A stretch of 64,000 nt of DNA from an uncultured Clostridium sp. (GCF_934754915.1 NZ_CAKVKB010000005.1:10103-74102); one strand, 5' to 3'; shown: positions 27,300-36,461, counted from the stretch's first letter. The notes: generated from the sequence alone by a model not told the origin. Program-made: numbers and translations.

Positions 27300-29315
27300 T
27301 TAAATACTTTTGCCATCTAGTTTATTTCTTAATTGATCAAAATAAATATTATGAAAATCTATAGAAGAAATTTTTTCCAAGCTGCATAATTTATTAATCA
27401 ATAATCTGATAAAGTCATAATCCAGATCTTCTATAAATTCTATATAATTTAAACCTTTTATCCATTCCAATGTTCCGGATATTTTATGATCACATGATTT
27501 AATCACTATGCATGGAGTATTGGTTATAACACTAAAAATCATTCCATGCAATCTATCAGTTATGACAATTTTTGATTTTAGAAATTTTTTCAGTGTGTTT
27601 TTTAATTCTATTTCACGAGTTTCCTTATATATCTTTTTATTTATCACTGTGTCAGAGACAACCACATTATCATAATCTTCATTAATCCTATCTATTAATA
27701 ATTTTCTGTTTTCTCCTAATACACTCTCTGCATCTTTCCTAAAACAAACCATGATGTTTTCTCTTTTATACTCATTATGTTTGTACATATTATTCAAAAA
27801 AAACACCATATCTGGATTTAATAATATTCTTGATTTTTTTAATATGTCTTTCATAATATCATATGATTTTTTTTCTCTTGCTATGACTGTTAAATTTTTA
27901 TGACCGTTATATACTCTTTCACTTTTTATAAGTTCCTTTTTACCATTCACATCATCTGTAAAACTTATAGTCTGAGGCATCGAAATTATGCGATTTTTAT
28001 GAAAAGTCTTGATTATAAACCTTCTTCTCATTTCTTCATCAATCCATATGTTATTCATGTTTCCGCCACCAGCAAGAACTATAAAATCATCTTTTTTAAG
28101 TATTTTTTTTAATGACTTTGCTGTTTTGTATACATCTTCTCCATATATTTCAATCACTTCATATTCATTATAAAATTCTTTAAAAAACAGATTGGTTGAA
28201 TATACTATTGCCTGATCTCCCATGTTTCCATATGTAGGCGTAAGCATATGAATTATCTTTTTTCTGTTCTTATATTCTTTATAATTTTTGTAATATATAA
28301 AACTAAATATATACTGTATCCTTTTTCTCATTATTCCAATTAATTTATTTAACCATTTTATATGAAGAATAAAATACAAAGTGGGACTTAACCAGAAAGC
28401 AAATCCCATTATTCTGTCTCCTGCTTTTCTATCAGTATTAACTAAATATCTGAAAAATATCTTCCTATACTCACGTTTTATTTTTTTCATATGAAATGGA
28501 TCTTTATATAAATAAATTTTGCATAAGAAAAAATACTCTATCAATAAATCTTTATAATGTATTAGTGTCTTTTTATATAGATTTTTATTTTTTATCTCTT
28601 TAAAAAAATCAGCTCTTTCTTTAACTGCTTCCAATTTATGAAGCTTTTTTTCAGAGAATCCACTATTAATAATGCTTTTATCTGTTTTCCTATAGTAATA
28701 CATAATTTGATCACATAATATTACTTTTTCTGATTTATATAACAGTTTGTGAATTATAAATTCATCTTCATGTATTTTATTTTCCGGAAAGATAATATTT
28801 TCAAACAAATTTCTTCGATAAAGTTTATTCCATACAACTACGGTTTCAACATATCTGTCATTATATAAGTTATTCAATGCTTGTATATTATTTATGATTT
28901 CTATGTTTTTCTCACTGCTATTTAATAATAATCTATCTGCTTTCTCATTTTCAGTTTTAAGAAATCTGCATTGTACTATATCTGATTTATATTCTTCCAT
29001 AATATTATATAAAGTTTCATACATGCTGCTTTCAATCCAGTCATCACTATCCACAAATCCAATATATTTTCCAGTTGCTTCTTTCAATCCTGCATTTCTT
29101 GCTGAACTCAAGCCTCCATTTTTTTTATGAATAACTTTTATCCTATTATCGATTTTTGAATATTCATCACATATTATGCTGCAATTATCTTTTGAACCAT
29201 CATCTATCAATATAATTTCTAAATCTTTAAAAGTCTGAGAAATAACTGAATCAATACATTTAGACAGATATTTTTCAACATTATATACTGGTATTATTAC
29301 AGATATCTCAGCCAT
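27300..29315 (-). CDS. Fusion: glycosyltransferase family 2 + polysaccharide pyruvyltransferase
   Basis: The protein has 671 residues. Residues ~1-330 are a GT2: ISVIIPVYNVEKYLSKCIDSVISQTF, DDGSKDN, GLSSARNAGL, GFVDSDDWIE. Residues ~345-671 are a CsaB/WcaK-type polysaccharide pyruvyltransferase: LTPTYGNMGDQAIVYS, LAGGGNMNNIW, ISMPQTISF, and ITDRLHGMIFSVITNTPCIV. The latter adds a pyruvate ketal from PEP to a sugar. The fusion implies that the sugar added by the first domain, or its neighbour, is pyruvylated. Ribosome site AAAGGAGG. Confidence 0.9.
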   Translation of the reverse strand: MAEISVIIPVYNVEKYLSKCIDSVISQTFKDLEIILIDDGSKDNCSIICDEYSKIDNRIKVIHKKNGGLSSARNAGLKEATGKYIGFVDSDDWIESSMYETLYNIMEEYKSDIVQCRFLKTENEKADRLLLNSSEKNIEIINNIQALNNLYNDRYVETVVVWNKLYRRNLFENIIFPENKIHEDEFIIHKLLYKSEKVILCDQIMYYYRKTDKSIINSGFSEKKLHKLEAVKERADFFKEIKNKNLYKKTLIHYKDLLIEYFFLCKIYLYKDPFHMKKIKREYRKIFFRYLVNTDRKAGDRIMGFAFWLSPTLYFILHIKWLNKLIGIMRKRIQYIFSFIYYKNYKEYKNRKKIIHMLTPTYGNMGDQAIVYSTNLFFKEFYNEYEVIEIYGEDVYKTAKSLKKILKKDDFIVLAGGGNMNNIWIDEEMRRRFIIKTFHKNRIISMPQTISFTDDVNGKKELIKSERVYNGHKNLTVIAREKKSYDIMKDILKKSRILLNPDMVFFLNNMYKHNEYKRENIMVCFRKDAESVLGENRKLLIDRINEDYDNVVVSDTVINKKIYKETREIELKNTLKKFLKSKIVITDRLHGMIFSVITNTPCIVIKSCDHKISGTLEWIKGLNYIEFIEDLDYDFIRLLINKLCSLEKISSIDFHNIYFDQLRNKLDGKSI

Positions 29316-29356
29316 TAATTTGTTTCCTCCTTTTATCTATCCAAATAAATTTAATA

Positions 29357-29453
29357 TATGTTCCAATAATAAAACTGCATAATAATTTAAAGAAATCTCT
29401 GCTAAGATTTTATCCTTCATTGCCAATTGCACATTGTTAATTGGAATATATAA
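29357..29453 (+). repeat. Dispersed intergenic repeat, copy C
   Basis: The copy begins TATGTTCCAATAATAAAACT and contains AAAGAAATCT-loop-AAGATTTTATCCTTCATTG, then CAATTG. It matches copy D (59811-59903) nearly end to end. It ends just after the stop codon of the leftward glycosyltransferase at 29458. Confidence 0.6.
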
Positions 29454-29457
29454 CTGA

Positions 29458-30519
29458 TCATTCTTTAAGTAAATTTAAATATATACTGTAAAGCTTATCT
29501 ATATGTTGTTTTATATCGAACTCATTCTTCATACGTCTATATGCATTTTCACTATATTTTTGTCTCATTTCTGAATTACAAACCATTTTTAGTATTTCAC
29601 AAGAAAGTGCCTCCACATCTCCAGGACTTATTAGTACCCCATCTTCTTCATTTCTTATAGCCTCTGGAATAGCCGCAATTTTTGTTGTTATATTGGGTAT
29701 TCCGTATGACATAGTCTCTAAAATAGTCATTGGCAGACCTTCATTGTATGATGGGAGAACATTTATCAAAGTATTTGAAAAACACCATTCCTTTTTTTCT
29801 TCAGTAAGCCATCCACAATACTCCACTAAATCATCTAATTGAAATTTTTTTATTTTTTCATTTATATTTCCTTCAATATCAATTCCATATAATTTTATTT
29901 TAATTGGAGCTTTAAATTTACCTTTGATATTTTGAGCTGCCTGTAAAAAATCATCAATTCCTTTTCTTTTTAATAAAAGTCCTAAAAATATTATCTGCTT
30001 TGCACTATTGTTATATCTGTTTTCTTCTGGAACTTTAACAGCATTATATAGAACTTGAATTTTTGCCTTATCTCGCACAATTTTTTCAAAGAATTCACTC
30101 CATTTCTTTCCAAGAACCAAAATTTTATCAGCATTTTCAAATATTCTGTTTATTATATTCTGAATACATACAGACTGCTTTAAATACCAATCTTCAATCA
30201 TAGCTCCATGCATATGAATCATTATTTTACAGCCAAACATCTTTCCTACAATTACAATAATTCCCTCTCTAAATACACTTCCTTTTTCAGCCATATGAAT
30301 GTGTATTATATCAATCTTTTTTAACTTTATATAATAAATTATTTTTATCAATGACTTTATAAAAAATAATGCTTTAATTATTCTCGAAGAATTGGTAACT
30401 GTTGGAATATATATCATATTGGTCTTTTTTATAAATTCTCTGTCATTCAAGTAATTTTCAATTACTGTCAGCATTCCTCCAACACATTTGCTATCAACAC
30501 CAACCATTAAAACATTCAT
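29458..30519 (-). CDS. Glycosyltransferase family 4
   Basis: The protein has 353 residues: MNVLMVGVDSKCVGGMLTVIENYL at the start, IHIHMAEKGSVFREGIIV, KQIIFLGLLLKRKGIDDFLQAA, and PSYNEGLPMTILETMSYGIPNI as the E-x7-E nucleotide-sugar motif. Start is the ATG at 30519, which overlaps the stop of the upstream gene (TGATG) with AAGGAGG before it, so translation is coupled. Confidence 0.88.
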   Translation of the reverse strand: MNVLMVGVDSKCVGGMLTVIENYLNDREFIKKTNMIYIPTVTNSSRIIKALFFIKSLIKIIYYIKLKKIDIIHIHMAEKGSVFREGIIVIVGKMFGCKIMIHMHGAMIEDWYLKQSVCIQNIINRIFENADKILVLGKKWSEFFEKIVRDKAKIQVLYNAVKVPEENRYNNSAKQIIFLGLLLKRKGIDDFLQAAQNIKGKFKAPIKIKLYGIDIEGNINEKIKKFQLDDLVEYCGWLTEEKKEWCFSNTLINVLPSYNEGLPMTILETMSYGIPNITTKIAAIPEAIRNEEDGVLISPGDVEALSCEILKMVCNSEMRQKYSENAYRRMKNEFDIKQHIDKLYSIYLNLLKE

Positions 30520-31286
30520 CAAAACCTCCTTATATTATCTATATTTTGTTTCCTGTATCGAAACATTATTGGAATAATCTTAAAATCATCTATTAAATAT
30601 CTTTTTGCCATCCTTCTTGGTTCTTTGCATAATCTATAAAACCATTCCATTCCATGTTTCTGCATCCACACTGGTGCTCTTGAGACTACACCAGCCTCAA
30701 AATCTATTCCTGCGCCTATCGCCAATGAAACTGGTACTTTTAATTCATTCCTATATTTATAAATAAATTTCTCCTGTTTTGGAGCTCCAAGGCCTACAGC
30801 AAGTATATCTGGTTTTTTATCATTGATGATATTTAAAATATGCTGAACTTCTTCTTTATCATTTTCAAATCCATATTTAGGTGAATAAGTTCCAACTATA
30901 TTCAATCCATCAAATTTGTTTATTAAATTCTCTGCAGCTTTTTGAGCTACACCTTGAGCTGCACCTAATAAAAATACTGTATATCCTTTTTTAGCTGCAA
31001 GTTCACATACTTTGGGAAACAAATCTGAACCTGATATTTTTTCCTTTATAGATGTGGATTTAATTTTAGATATCCATACAAGAGGCATTCCATCTGTCAG
31101 AATCAAATCTGCATTCATATATGCTTCTTTCATTTCCGAATCACTTTCAAGTTTTACTATATGATCTACATTAGGGGTTACAACATAACTTATCTTCTTT
31201 TTTAAGATAAGTTTTTCAATTTCTTTTATTGCTTCGTCCATAGTTAAATTATCAACTTCAGTATTCAATAATTTAATCCTGCACAT
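30519..31286 (-). CDS. WecG/TagA/CpsF family glycosyltransferase (GT26)
   Basis: The protein has 255 residues from the ATG at 31286, which has GGGAGG 8 nt upstream. Family motifs are VVTPNVDHIVKLESD, LTDGMPLVW, GAAQGVAQKAAENL, GLGAPKQEKFI and the C-terminal FEAGVVSRAPVWMQKHGMEW followed by RLCKEPRRMAKRYL. Members add ManNAc or a related sugar as the second residue on undecaprenyl-linked intermediates at the membrane. It follows manC closely and probably performs an early step after the initiating transferase at 32793-33455. Confidence 0.92.
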   Translation of the reverse strand: MCRIKLLNTEVDNLTMDEAIKEIEKLILKKKISYVVTPNVDHIVKLESDSEMKEAYMNADLILTDGMPLVWISKIKSTSIKEKISGSDLFPKVCELAAKKGYTVFLLGAAQGVAQKAAENLINKFDGLNIVGTYSPKYGFENDKEEVQHILNIINDKKPDILAVGLGAPKQEKFIYKYRNELKVPVSLAIGAGIDFEAGVVSRAPVWMQKHGMEWFYRLCKEPRRMAKRYLIDDFKIIPIMFRYRKQNIDNIRRF

Positions 31287-31315
31287 TATCACACCTCCCA
31301 TATAATTCAAATTTA

Positions 31316-32362
31316 TTAAATCTCATTTCTATACTCTTTCAAATTATCCATATAATCTTTATTTATAATATAAAAGCAGTCCTCTGTTTCTATTGTTAAT
31401 ACATCATTAATACCTATCATTATTACTTTTTTTTCATTGTTTATTGTTATATTAGACTTAGACTCAATAATTAATGTATTGCTATTTGTAATGTTATTAT
31501 ATACATCCTTCTTCTTATATCTTTCAATAGATTTCCATGTACCAATGTCATCCCAGCCAATAGCTGCAGGTACAACATATATTTCCTTTGATTTTTCTAG
31601 AACAGCATAATCTATAGATATAGATTTAACTTTTAAATACTTATCTTTTACAGCCATATCCAATTCATTTTGGTTTACATTTTTAATATTCTTCAGTTCT
31701 TCATATATTTCAGGACAGTATTCTCTAGTCTCATTTAAAATTCCAGAAATCCTCCATAAAAATATTCCTCCGTTCCAAAGATAATTTCCATCTCTTAAAT
31801 AACTTTCTGCTTTTTTTAATTCAGGTTTTTCTATAAATCTCTTAACTTTTAAAAAACTTTTATTTATTATTTGTTCTGGTTTTTCATCATATTTTATATA
31901 TCCATATCCTGTTTCAGACCTATCTGGCTTCATTCCAATAGTTATTAATGCGTTTCTATTTTTTTTCAAGAATTCATTACAATTCAAAATTATGTTTCTG
32001 AATTCATCATTATTTTTTATCAAATGATCTGAAGGCAGTACTACCATAACAGCATCTTTAAATTTTCTGTTTATTATAATTGAAGATAAAATAATACATG
32101 GTGCAGTATTTCTGCCTTCAGGCTCTATTATTATGTTTTCTTCTGGTATTTCTGGTACCTGTTCTTTCACTAAACCAACATATGCAGACACAGTACATAT
32201 AAATATATTTTCCATAGGAATTATGGATCTTATCCTGTCTATTGTCATTTGAATCATCGTTCTGCTTCCCAAAAGGTTTAAAAACTGTTTAGGCTTCTCT
32301 TCTGTAGATAAAGGCCAGAACCTTGTTCCTTTCCCCCCTGCCATTATTAATGCACATAACAT
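31316..32362 (-). CDS. manC: Mannose-1-phosphate guanylyltransferase
   Basis: The enzyme makes GDP-mannose from mannose-1-phosphate and GTP. It has 348 residues, the short form without the C-terminal isomerase domain. The pyrophosphorylase signature is IMAGGKGTRFWPLSTEEKPKQFL (residues 6-28), with VVLPSDHLI, GYGYIKYDE, VKRFIEKPE and WNGGIFLWR. It is the first gene after a promoter at 32501-32529 and a 27-bp palindrome. Family-4 transferases in the locus are likely users. Confidence 0.92.
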   Translation of the reverse strand: MLCALIMAGGKGTRFWPLSTEEKPKQFLNLLGSRTMIQMTIDRIRSIIPMENIFICTVSAYVGLVKEQVPEIPEENIIIEPEGRNTAPCIILSSIIINRKFKDAVMVVLPSDHLIKNNDEFRNIILNCNEFLKKNRNALITIGMKPDRSETGYGYIKYDEKPEQIINKSFLKVKRFIEKPELKKAESYLRDGNYLWNGGIFLWRISGILNETREYCPEIYEELKNIKNVNQNELDMAVKDKYLKVKSISIDYAVLEKSKEIYVVPAAIGWDDIGTWKSIERYKKKDVYNNITNSNTLIIESKSNITINNEKKVIMIGINDVLTIETEDCFYIINKDYMDNLKEYRNEI

Positions 32363-32467
32363 AACCCCACCTTCTTTTCAATTGAATATAAATAGAAATC
32401 TGATTTAATATATAACTACAATTACATAATCATTGCATATTTAATTTTATGTTAATGATTGTCCTGT

Positions 32468-32494
32468 TATTACCACAAATTATTTATGGTAATA
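32468..32494. promoter_or_regulatory. 27-bp near-perfect palindrome, operator candidate
   Basis: The arms TATTACCA and TGGTAATA are separated by 11 nt that are themselves palindromic (AAATTATTT core), leaving a single mismatched pair. It lies 7 bp past the -10 box of the leftward manC promoter, i.e. over the expected transcription start, where a repressor would block initiation. I cannot assign it to a regulator family. Confidence 0.6.
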
Positions 32495-32500
32495 TAAATT

Positions 32501-32529
32501 TCTATAAAAGAGTAAAAAGTTAATTGCAA
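32501..32529 (-). promoter_or_regulatory. Sigma-A-type promoter for the manC operon
   Basis: On the minus strand TTGCAA (32524-32529), a 17-nt spacer and TATAGA (32501-32506) form a good vegetative promoter. The transcript would have a 5' leader of about 130 nt before manC. Confidence 0.6.
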
Positions 32530-32603
32530 CATATATTTTTATGCTTTTGCTCTTTTTTAAAATTATCCATATATTGTACAAAAATATAATTTCATATAGA
32601 ATT

Positions 32604-32636
32604 AAAAAAAGCATTTTCCACACAACTGAAAATGCT
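32604..32636 (-). terminator. Rho-independent terminator after the phosphoglycosyl transferase gene
   Basis: On the minus strand AGCATTTTC, a 9-nt loop and GAAAATGCT (32610-32636) are followed by a T-run (A-run at 32604-32609). It separates the initiating transferase gene from the rest of the locus, which has its own promoter downstream. Confidence 0.75.
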
Positions 32637-32698
32637 CATTTTCCTTCTATAAAAATATATTTATATTTTTCAATTCATATACATATTCTAAAAATGAA

Positions 32699-32772
32699 TC
32701 AGCACAATAATCAAAAAATCTTTCTGTAATTTCATACTTTATTGTAATTTGCCAATTATACATTATTAATTA
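32699..32772 (+). repeat. Dispersed intergenic repeat, copy E (diverged)
   Basis: The copy reads CACAATAATC-AAAAAATCTTT-loop-AATTTCATACTTTATTG, then GCCAATTATACATTATTAAT, and is alignable by eye with copies C and D. It lies just after the stop of the transferase gene at 32793, on the same side as copies C and D relative to their upstream genes. Confidence 0.5.
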
Positions 32773-32792
32773 AAACATAATATACTGTAATC

Positions 32793-33455
32793 TTAACTTG
32801 CATTTTTATCACCTAAAAGTACAAAGAAAGTTTTAAATATAAGTTTTAAATCAACCCATATATTTCTTTCATCAACATATTTAATATCTAGTTTCATCCA
32901 ATCTATATAATCAATCTTATCTCGTCCTCCTACCTGCCAATAACATGTTAATCCCGGTCTCACTATCAATCGTTTTAACATCCATGGTTCAAATTGATTA
33001 ACTTCATCTGGAAGAGATGGTCTAGGACCCACAAAACTCATTTCTCCTTTTAATATGTTTATCAATTGTGGTAATTCATCTATACTTGTCTTTCTAATAA
33101 ATCTGCCTATTCTAGTTACCCTTGGATCATTCTTCATCTTAAACATAGGACCATTTCTTTCATTCTTCTCAACCAGTTTACATTTTAATTCTTCTGCATT
33201 TGCTACCATGGATCTAAACTTATACATTTTAAATGTTTTTTTATTTATTCCAACACGCTCCTGCATAAATATTACTGGCCCTGGAGATTCAATTTTAATA
33301 AGTACAGAAACTATTAAAAGTATTGGACTTATTATTATTAATGTTGCAATAGAACATATAATATCAAATGCACGTTTAATAAATTCATATATTTTTTTAG
33401 ATAAAATCTGCTGCCTGAGTTTCACCTCATTATCTTCAAAATTTATCTCTTGCAT
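32793..33455 (-). CDS. Undecaprenyl-phosphate phosphoglycosyl transferase (initiating, monotopic type)
   Basis: The protein has 220 residues from the ATG at 33455 (GGAGG 9 nt upstream). It has a single hydrophobic re-entrant helix (about 28-52) and then the full catalytic domain: GPVIFMQERVG, KMYKFRSM, RFIRKTSIDELPQLINILKG with the Asp-Glu catalytic pair, SFVGPRPSLPDE and RPGLTCYWQVGGR. It transfers sugar-1-phosphate from a UDP-sugar to undecaprenyl phosphate, the first step of repeat-unit assembly. It lacks the extra N-terminal membrane domain of long WbaP-type enzymes. A terminator follows, so it is likely transcribed as a single gene. Confidence 0.92.
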   Translation of the reverse strand: MQEINFEDNEVKLRQQILSKKIYEFIKRAFDIICSIATLIIISPILLIVSVLIKIESPGPVIFMQERVGINKKTFKMYKFRSMVANAEELKCKLVEKNERNGPMFKMKNDPRVTRIGRFIRKTSIDELPQLINILKGEMSFVGPRPSLPDEVNQFEPWMLKRLIVRPGLTCYWQVGGRDKIDYIDWMKLDIKYVDERNIWVDLKLIFKTFFVLLGDKNAS

Positions 33456-33622
33456 CCACACACCCCTCCTAGCAAAGCTTTACTACATAAATCAGCTTTA
33501 CTTTACTAATTGTTATATCTAAATCTTATGCATGGTTTTTTTACTTTATACTAACTTTTATTCTTTTGCATGCTTGTAATATAAATTTATGTGAATTCAT
33601 TTTCATTATTTACATTATAAAT

Positions 33623-33652
33623 TTGCAGAAATAATATTATAAATGTTATACT
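33623..33652 (+). promoter_or_regulatory. Sigma-A-type promoter for the C_GCAxxG_C_C gene
   Basis: TTGCAG (33623-33628), an 18-nt spacer and TATACT (33647-33652) lie 65 nt before the ATG at 33718. Confidence 0.5.
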
Positions 33653-33717
33653 TCTATTAAAGAGATTTTAAATAGTTATTTTAATGAATCAAAATTTATT
33701 TGGGAGGAATTTTCAAA

Positions 33718-34125
33718 ATGGATAGTAGAATTAGTATTACTGCTGAAAAGCATAATAAGGGTTATAATTGTGCCCAAGCAATTGTTTGTACATATTGTGA
33801 TTTGTTTGGAGTAGATGAAGAAACTGCATTTAGATTATCTGAATGTTTTGGCCTTGGAATGGGTGGCATGCAGAGTACATGTGGTGCACTCTCTGGAGTT
33901 CTCATGCTTGCTGGATTAAAAAACAGTAATGGACTTGTGAAACCTGGAAGTACAAAAGCTTCTTCTTATGCTCTTGCAAAAAAATTAGCTGAGGAATTTA
34001 AAGAAATGAATACTTCTACAATATGTAAAGAACTTAAAGGAATCGATGATGGTATTGTAAAACGTTCATGTCCTGGATGTATTGAAGATGCTGCAAAAAT
34101 TGTAGAAAAATTTTTAATAGATTAG
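33718..34125 (+). CDS. C_GCAxxG_C_C family redox-type protein
   Basis: The protein has 135 residues from the ATG at 33718 with GGGAGG upstream. The diagnostic cysteines are in GYNCAQAIVCTYC, GMGGMQSTCGALSGVLML, STICKELKG and VKRSCPGCIEDAAKIVE, matching the C_GCAxxG_C_C (GCAxxG) family. Members probably bind metal or undergo thiol redox, but no reaction is established. It stands alone with its own promoter and a convergent terminator. Confidence 0.88.
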   Translation: MDSRISITAEKHNKGYNCAQAIVCTYCDLFGVDEETAFRLSECFGLGMGGMQSTCGALSGVLMLAGLKNSNGLVKPGSTKASSYALAKKLAEEFKEMNTSTICKELKGIDDGIVKRSCPGCIEDAAKIVEKFLID

Positions 34126-34142
34126 GATATATCACTTCTTCA

Positions 34143-34185
34143 TTATACTGAGAATATCATTATAATTTAAATATTCTCAGTATAA
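34143..34185. terminator. Convergent hairpin terminator
   Basis: A perfect 15-bp inverted repeat, TTATACTGAGAATAT (34143-34157) and ATATTCTCAGTATAA (34171-34185), lies between two convergent genes. There is no long T-run, so strength is uncertain. Confidence 0.6.
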
Positions 34186-34209
34186 CTTAAATTCAAGACA
34201 ATATAGCAT

Positions 34210-36261
34210 CTAATTTTCTATTTTTCCTTGTGAATCCACCCATTGAGAACCATTCCAGTACAAAATCTTATTAACTTCATAATCAAAATAATATTCTCCC
34301 TTCATTGGAGCTCTAGGTCTGTCATAACTTCTTCCATAAACTCTTGCTGCTGAATATTGAATTTTATCTATTAATCCTTGAGTAACATATTCATCTGCCA
34401 AATCTGCATTTAAATTAGTAGCATAACATCTTCTTGGATAATTTTTTAATTTTATAAATCTTCCCCCACACATTTCTCTTACACTAGTATCATAATTGAC
34501 TCTCACATCACTGCCTGCATTTGCCACAAAAATATCTGCAACATCACTATTACTGCTGCCTGACCCATCTCCAGTAACCCATGCATCCATGTATACACAT
34601 ATATATTTAAAATCAGTGTCCAAATCTGATACATAATGCTGATTGCACCATAAATGCAGAAGTCTGCCACTTGAACTTGAATCTATTTCTGCTGTGTATA
34701 TGTGATTTGATATAGAATCAGCAGGATTCAAAAATGTTTCATTATGAAAGTCTTCATAATAAAATTTGCCATAAATATTATCAGGATTGTTCAATATCTC
34801 CCAGCCTTTGGTTGATTCTCTATATCCCAGCACTGTTAGATTTGCAATATGAACAAAAGCTTTCTTGGGATATTTTTTACCTTTAATTATATATACTCCT
34901 CCCCATGCATTTATAACTTTATATCCTGATGGTATTTCAGCACTTTCAAAAGGGAACCATCCACTTACTCTCATTCTCATCTGAGCTCCATTTGGTACTG
35001 CCTCATTAGGAAGATTCATTGCCATCTTTACTTCATCCTTAATATCCTTAGCATTAATGAACCCCTGTAATTGAGATTTTCTTGAATCATAAGGAAAATC
35101 TTTTATTAATACATTTCCATTTCCAAAAATATTTGTATTATGAAGAAGTAATGCTGTCTTTTTATCTATTTTAAATGTATATTTATCAGGAATATAATTA
35201 TAGTTACTATTAAAAAATCTGCTGTCATCTTCTATTCCATCTCCTGCTGCACCTTTAAGAAGTGGATTTGAATATCCTTCAACATATTTCACATTAGAAT
35301 TTCTATATTTTAATGTAACTGTTGGAATTATATTATTATCCAATATGAGATAACTATTTTCCAATAATCGCAATCTCCATTGTGTTATATCTATTTTCTT
35401 TTCTATAGGCTGTTCCAATATATAAAAAGTTGTACTATAATCAGTAAGTACATTATGATCACTTTCATCTCCATTTTTATACTTTCTACTGCCAATGAAT
35501 CTTTTTAACAAACCAGTTTTTAAATCTAAACTATCATATATATCTCCTATTCTTTTAAGACTGCTGTCTAAAGAAATTTCAATATAATCAGTATTGCTGC
35601 TGTTTTCTTTTGTTGTCATATCTTTAAAATATATATTTTCTGCACCTGCATCGATTCCTTGTCCATAATAATCTCCATCACAGTAAAATCTGAAAGATGA
35701 TAATTCAGCAGACTCTCTTAACTTAAAGATATTAGTAAATCCAAAATAATCTTCATATCCTTCTTTATAATTCGCCACCATTTTTATATGTCTATTATTT
35801 TCACCATATAAATAATATGATTTTCCCAATTTAAATCTTTCTATATTCTCCATTTTTATAAGTCTTGCTGTATTGTTGTCATAAGATATTGTTATATCTC
35901 CTATATTTATTACAGGAATATTTGATGCCTTAATATATAATTTATTATCATCCAAATCTCCCACACTTCTCAAAACATACCCATTTATATACTCCTTTGA
36001 ATATATTTTAGATTTATCTTTTTGAAATAATGAATTTCCTTTTACTAAAATCTGTTCAGATAGCTGTCCAATTGATGATCCTACTTTTTGAATTCTTCTA
36101 TTACTTGTGAGAGAAATAATATCCTTATCTGAACTATAATTTTTATCATCTACATTACTAAGATTATCTATTATTGTTTTAATTTCTTTTTTTGATACAT
36201 ATTTATATTTAATATAATCAAGAATTTCTTTTACTAATATTTTTATATTTTCTGTATTCAA
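34210..36261 (-). CDS. Large beta-rich protein with phage-tail-fibre-like features
   Basis: The protein has 683 residues, starting with TTG (GGAGAAA upstream). No signal peptide or membrane helix is visible. Residues 1-40 (IKILVKEILDYIKYKYVSKKEI) match the start of the 110-residue protein at 37101-37433. Near residue 345 is AAGDGIEDDSRFFN, like the G-D-G-x-x-D-D motif of tailspike/pectate-lyase folds. Residues ~375-650 form the domain shared with the anchored protein at 23379-24263. The end, GEYYFDYEVNKILYWNGSQW, resembles C-termini of tail-fibre proteins. It may bind or process polysaccharide. I cannot name a family; how it would leave the cell is unclear. Confidence 0.6.
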   Translation of the reverse strand: MNTENIKILVKEILDYIKYKYVSKKEIKTIIDNLSNVDDKNYSSDKDIISLTSNRRIQKVGSSIGQLSEQILVKGNSLFQKDKSKIYSKEYINGYVLRSVGDLDDNKLYIKASNIPVINIGDITISYDNNTARLIKMENIERFKLGKSYYLYGENNRHIKMVANYKEGYEDYFGFTNIFKLRESAELSSFRFYCDGDYYGQGIDAGAENIYFKDMTTKENSSNTDYIEISLDSSLKRIGDIYDSLDLKTGLLKRFIGSRKYKNGDESDHNVLTDYSTTFYILEQPIEKKIDITQWRLRLLENSYLILDNNIIPTVTLKYRNSNVKYVEGYSNPLLKGAAGDGIEDDSRFFNSNYNYIPDKYTFKIDKKTALLLHNTNIFGNGNVLIKDFPYDSRKSQLQGFINAKDIKDEVKMAMNLPNEAVPNGAQMRMRVSGWFPFESAEIPSGYKVINAWGGVYIIKGKKYPKKAFVHIANLTVLGYRESTKGWEILNNPDNIYGKFYYEDFHNETFLNPADSISNHIYTAEIDSSSSGRLLHLWCNQHYVSDLDTDFKYICVYMDAWVTGDGSGSSNSDVADIFVANAGSDVRVNYDTSVREMCGGRFIKLKNYPRRCYATNLNADLADEYVTQGLIDKIQYSAARVYGRSYDRPRAPMKGEYYFDYEVNKILYWNGSQWVDSQGKIEN

Positions 36262-36461
36262 TTATTTAAATTTCTCCTTTTTCTTAATTATTACCATGAA
36301 TTTAATGTTAAGATTTTTATAACTTAATATATTAATATTCTGACTTATATTAATTTGTGAGTGCATATACATAATATTAGATTACTTTTTTGCAGATATG
36401 TATCTTAGTATAAAAATCTATCTGTAATTTTCAATTTATATAACCGATTGGAGATATATTT

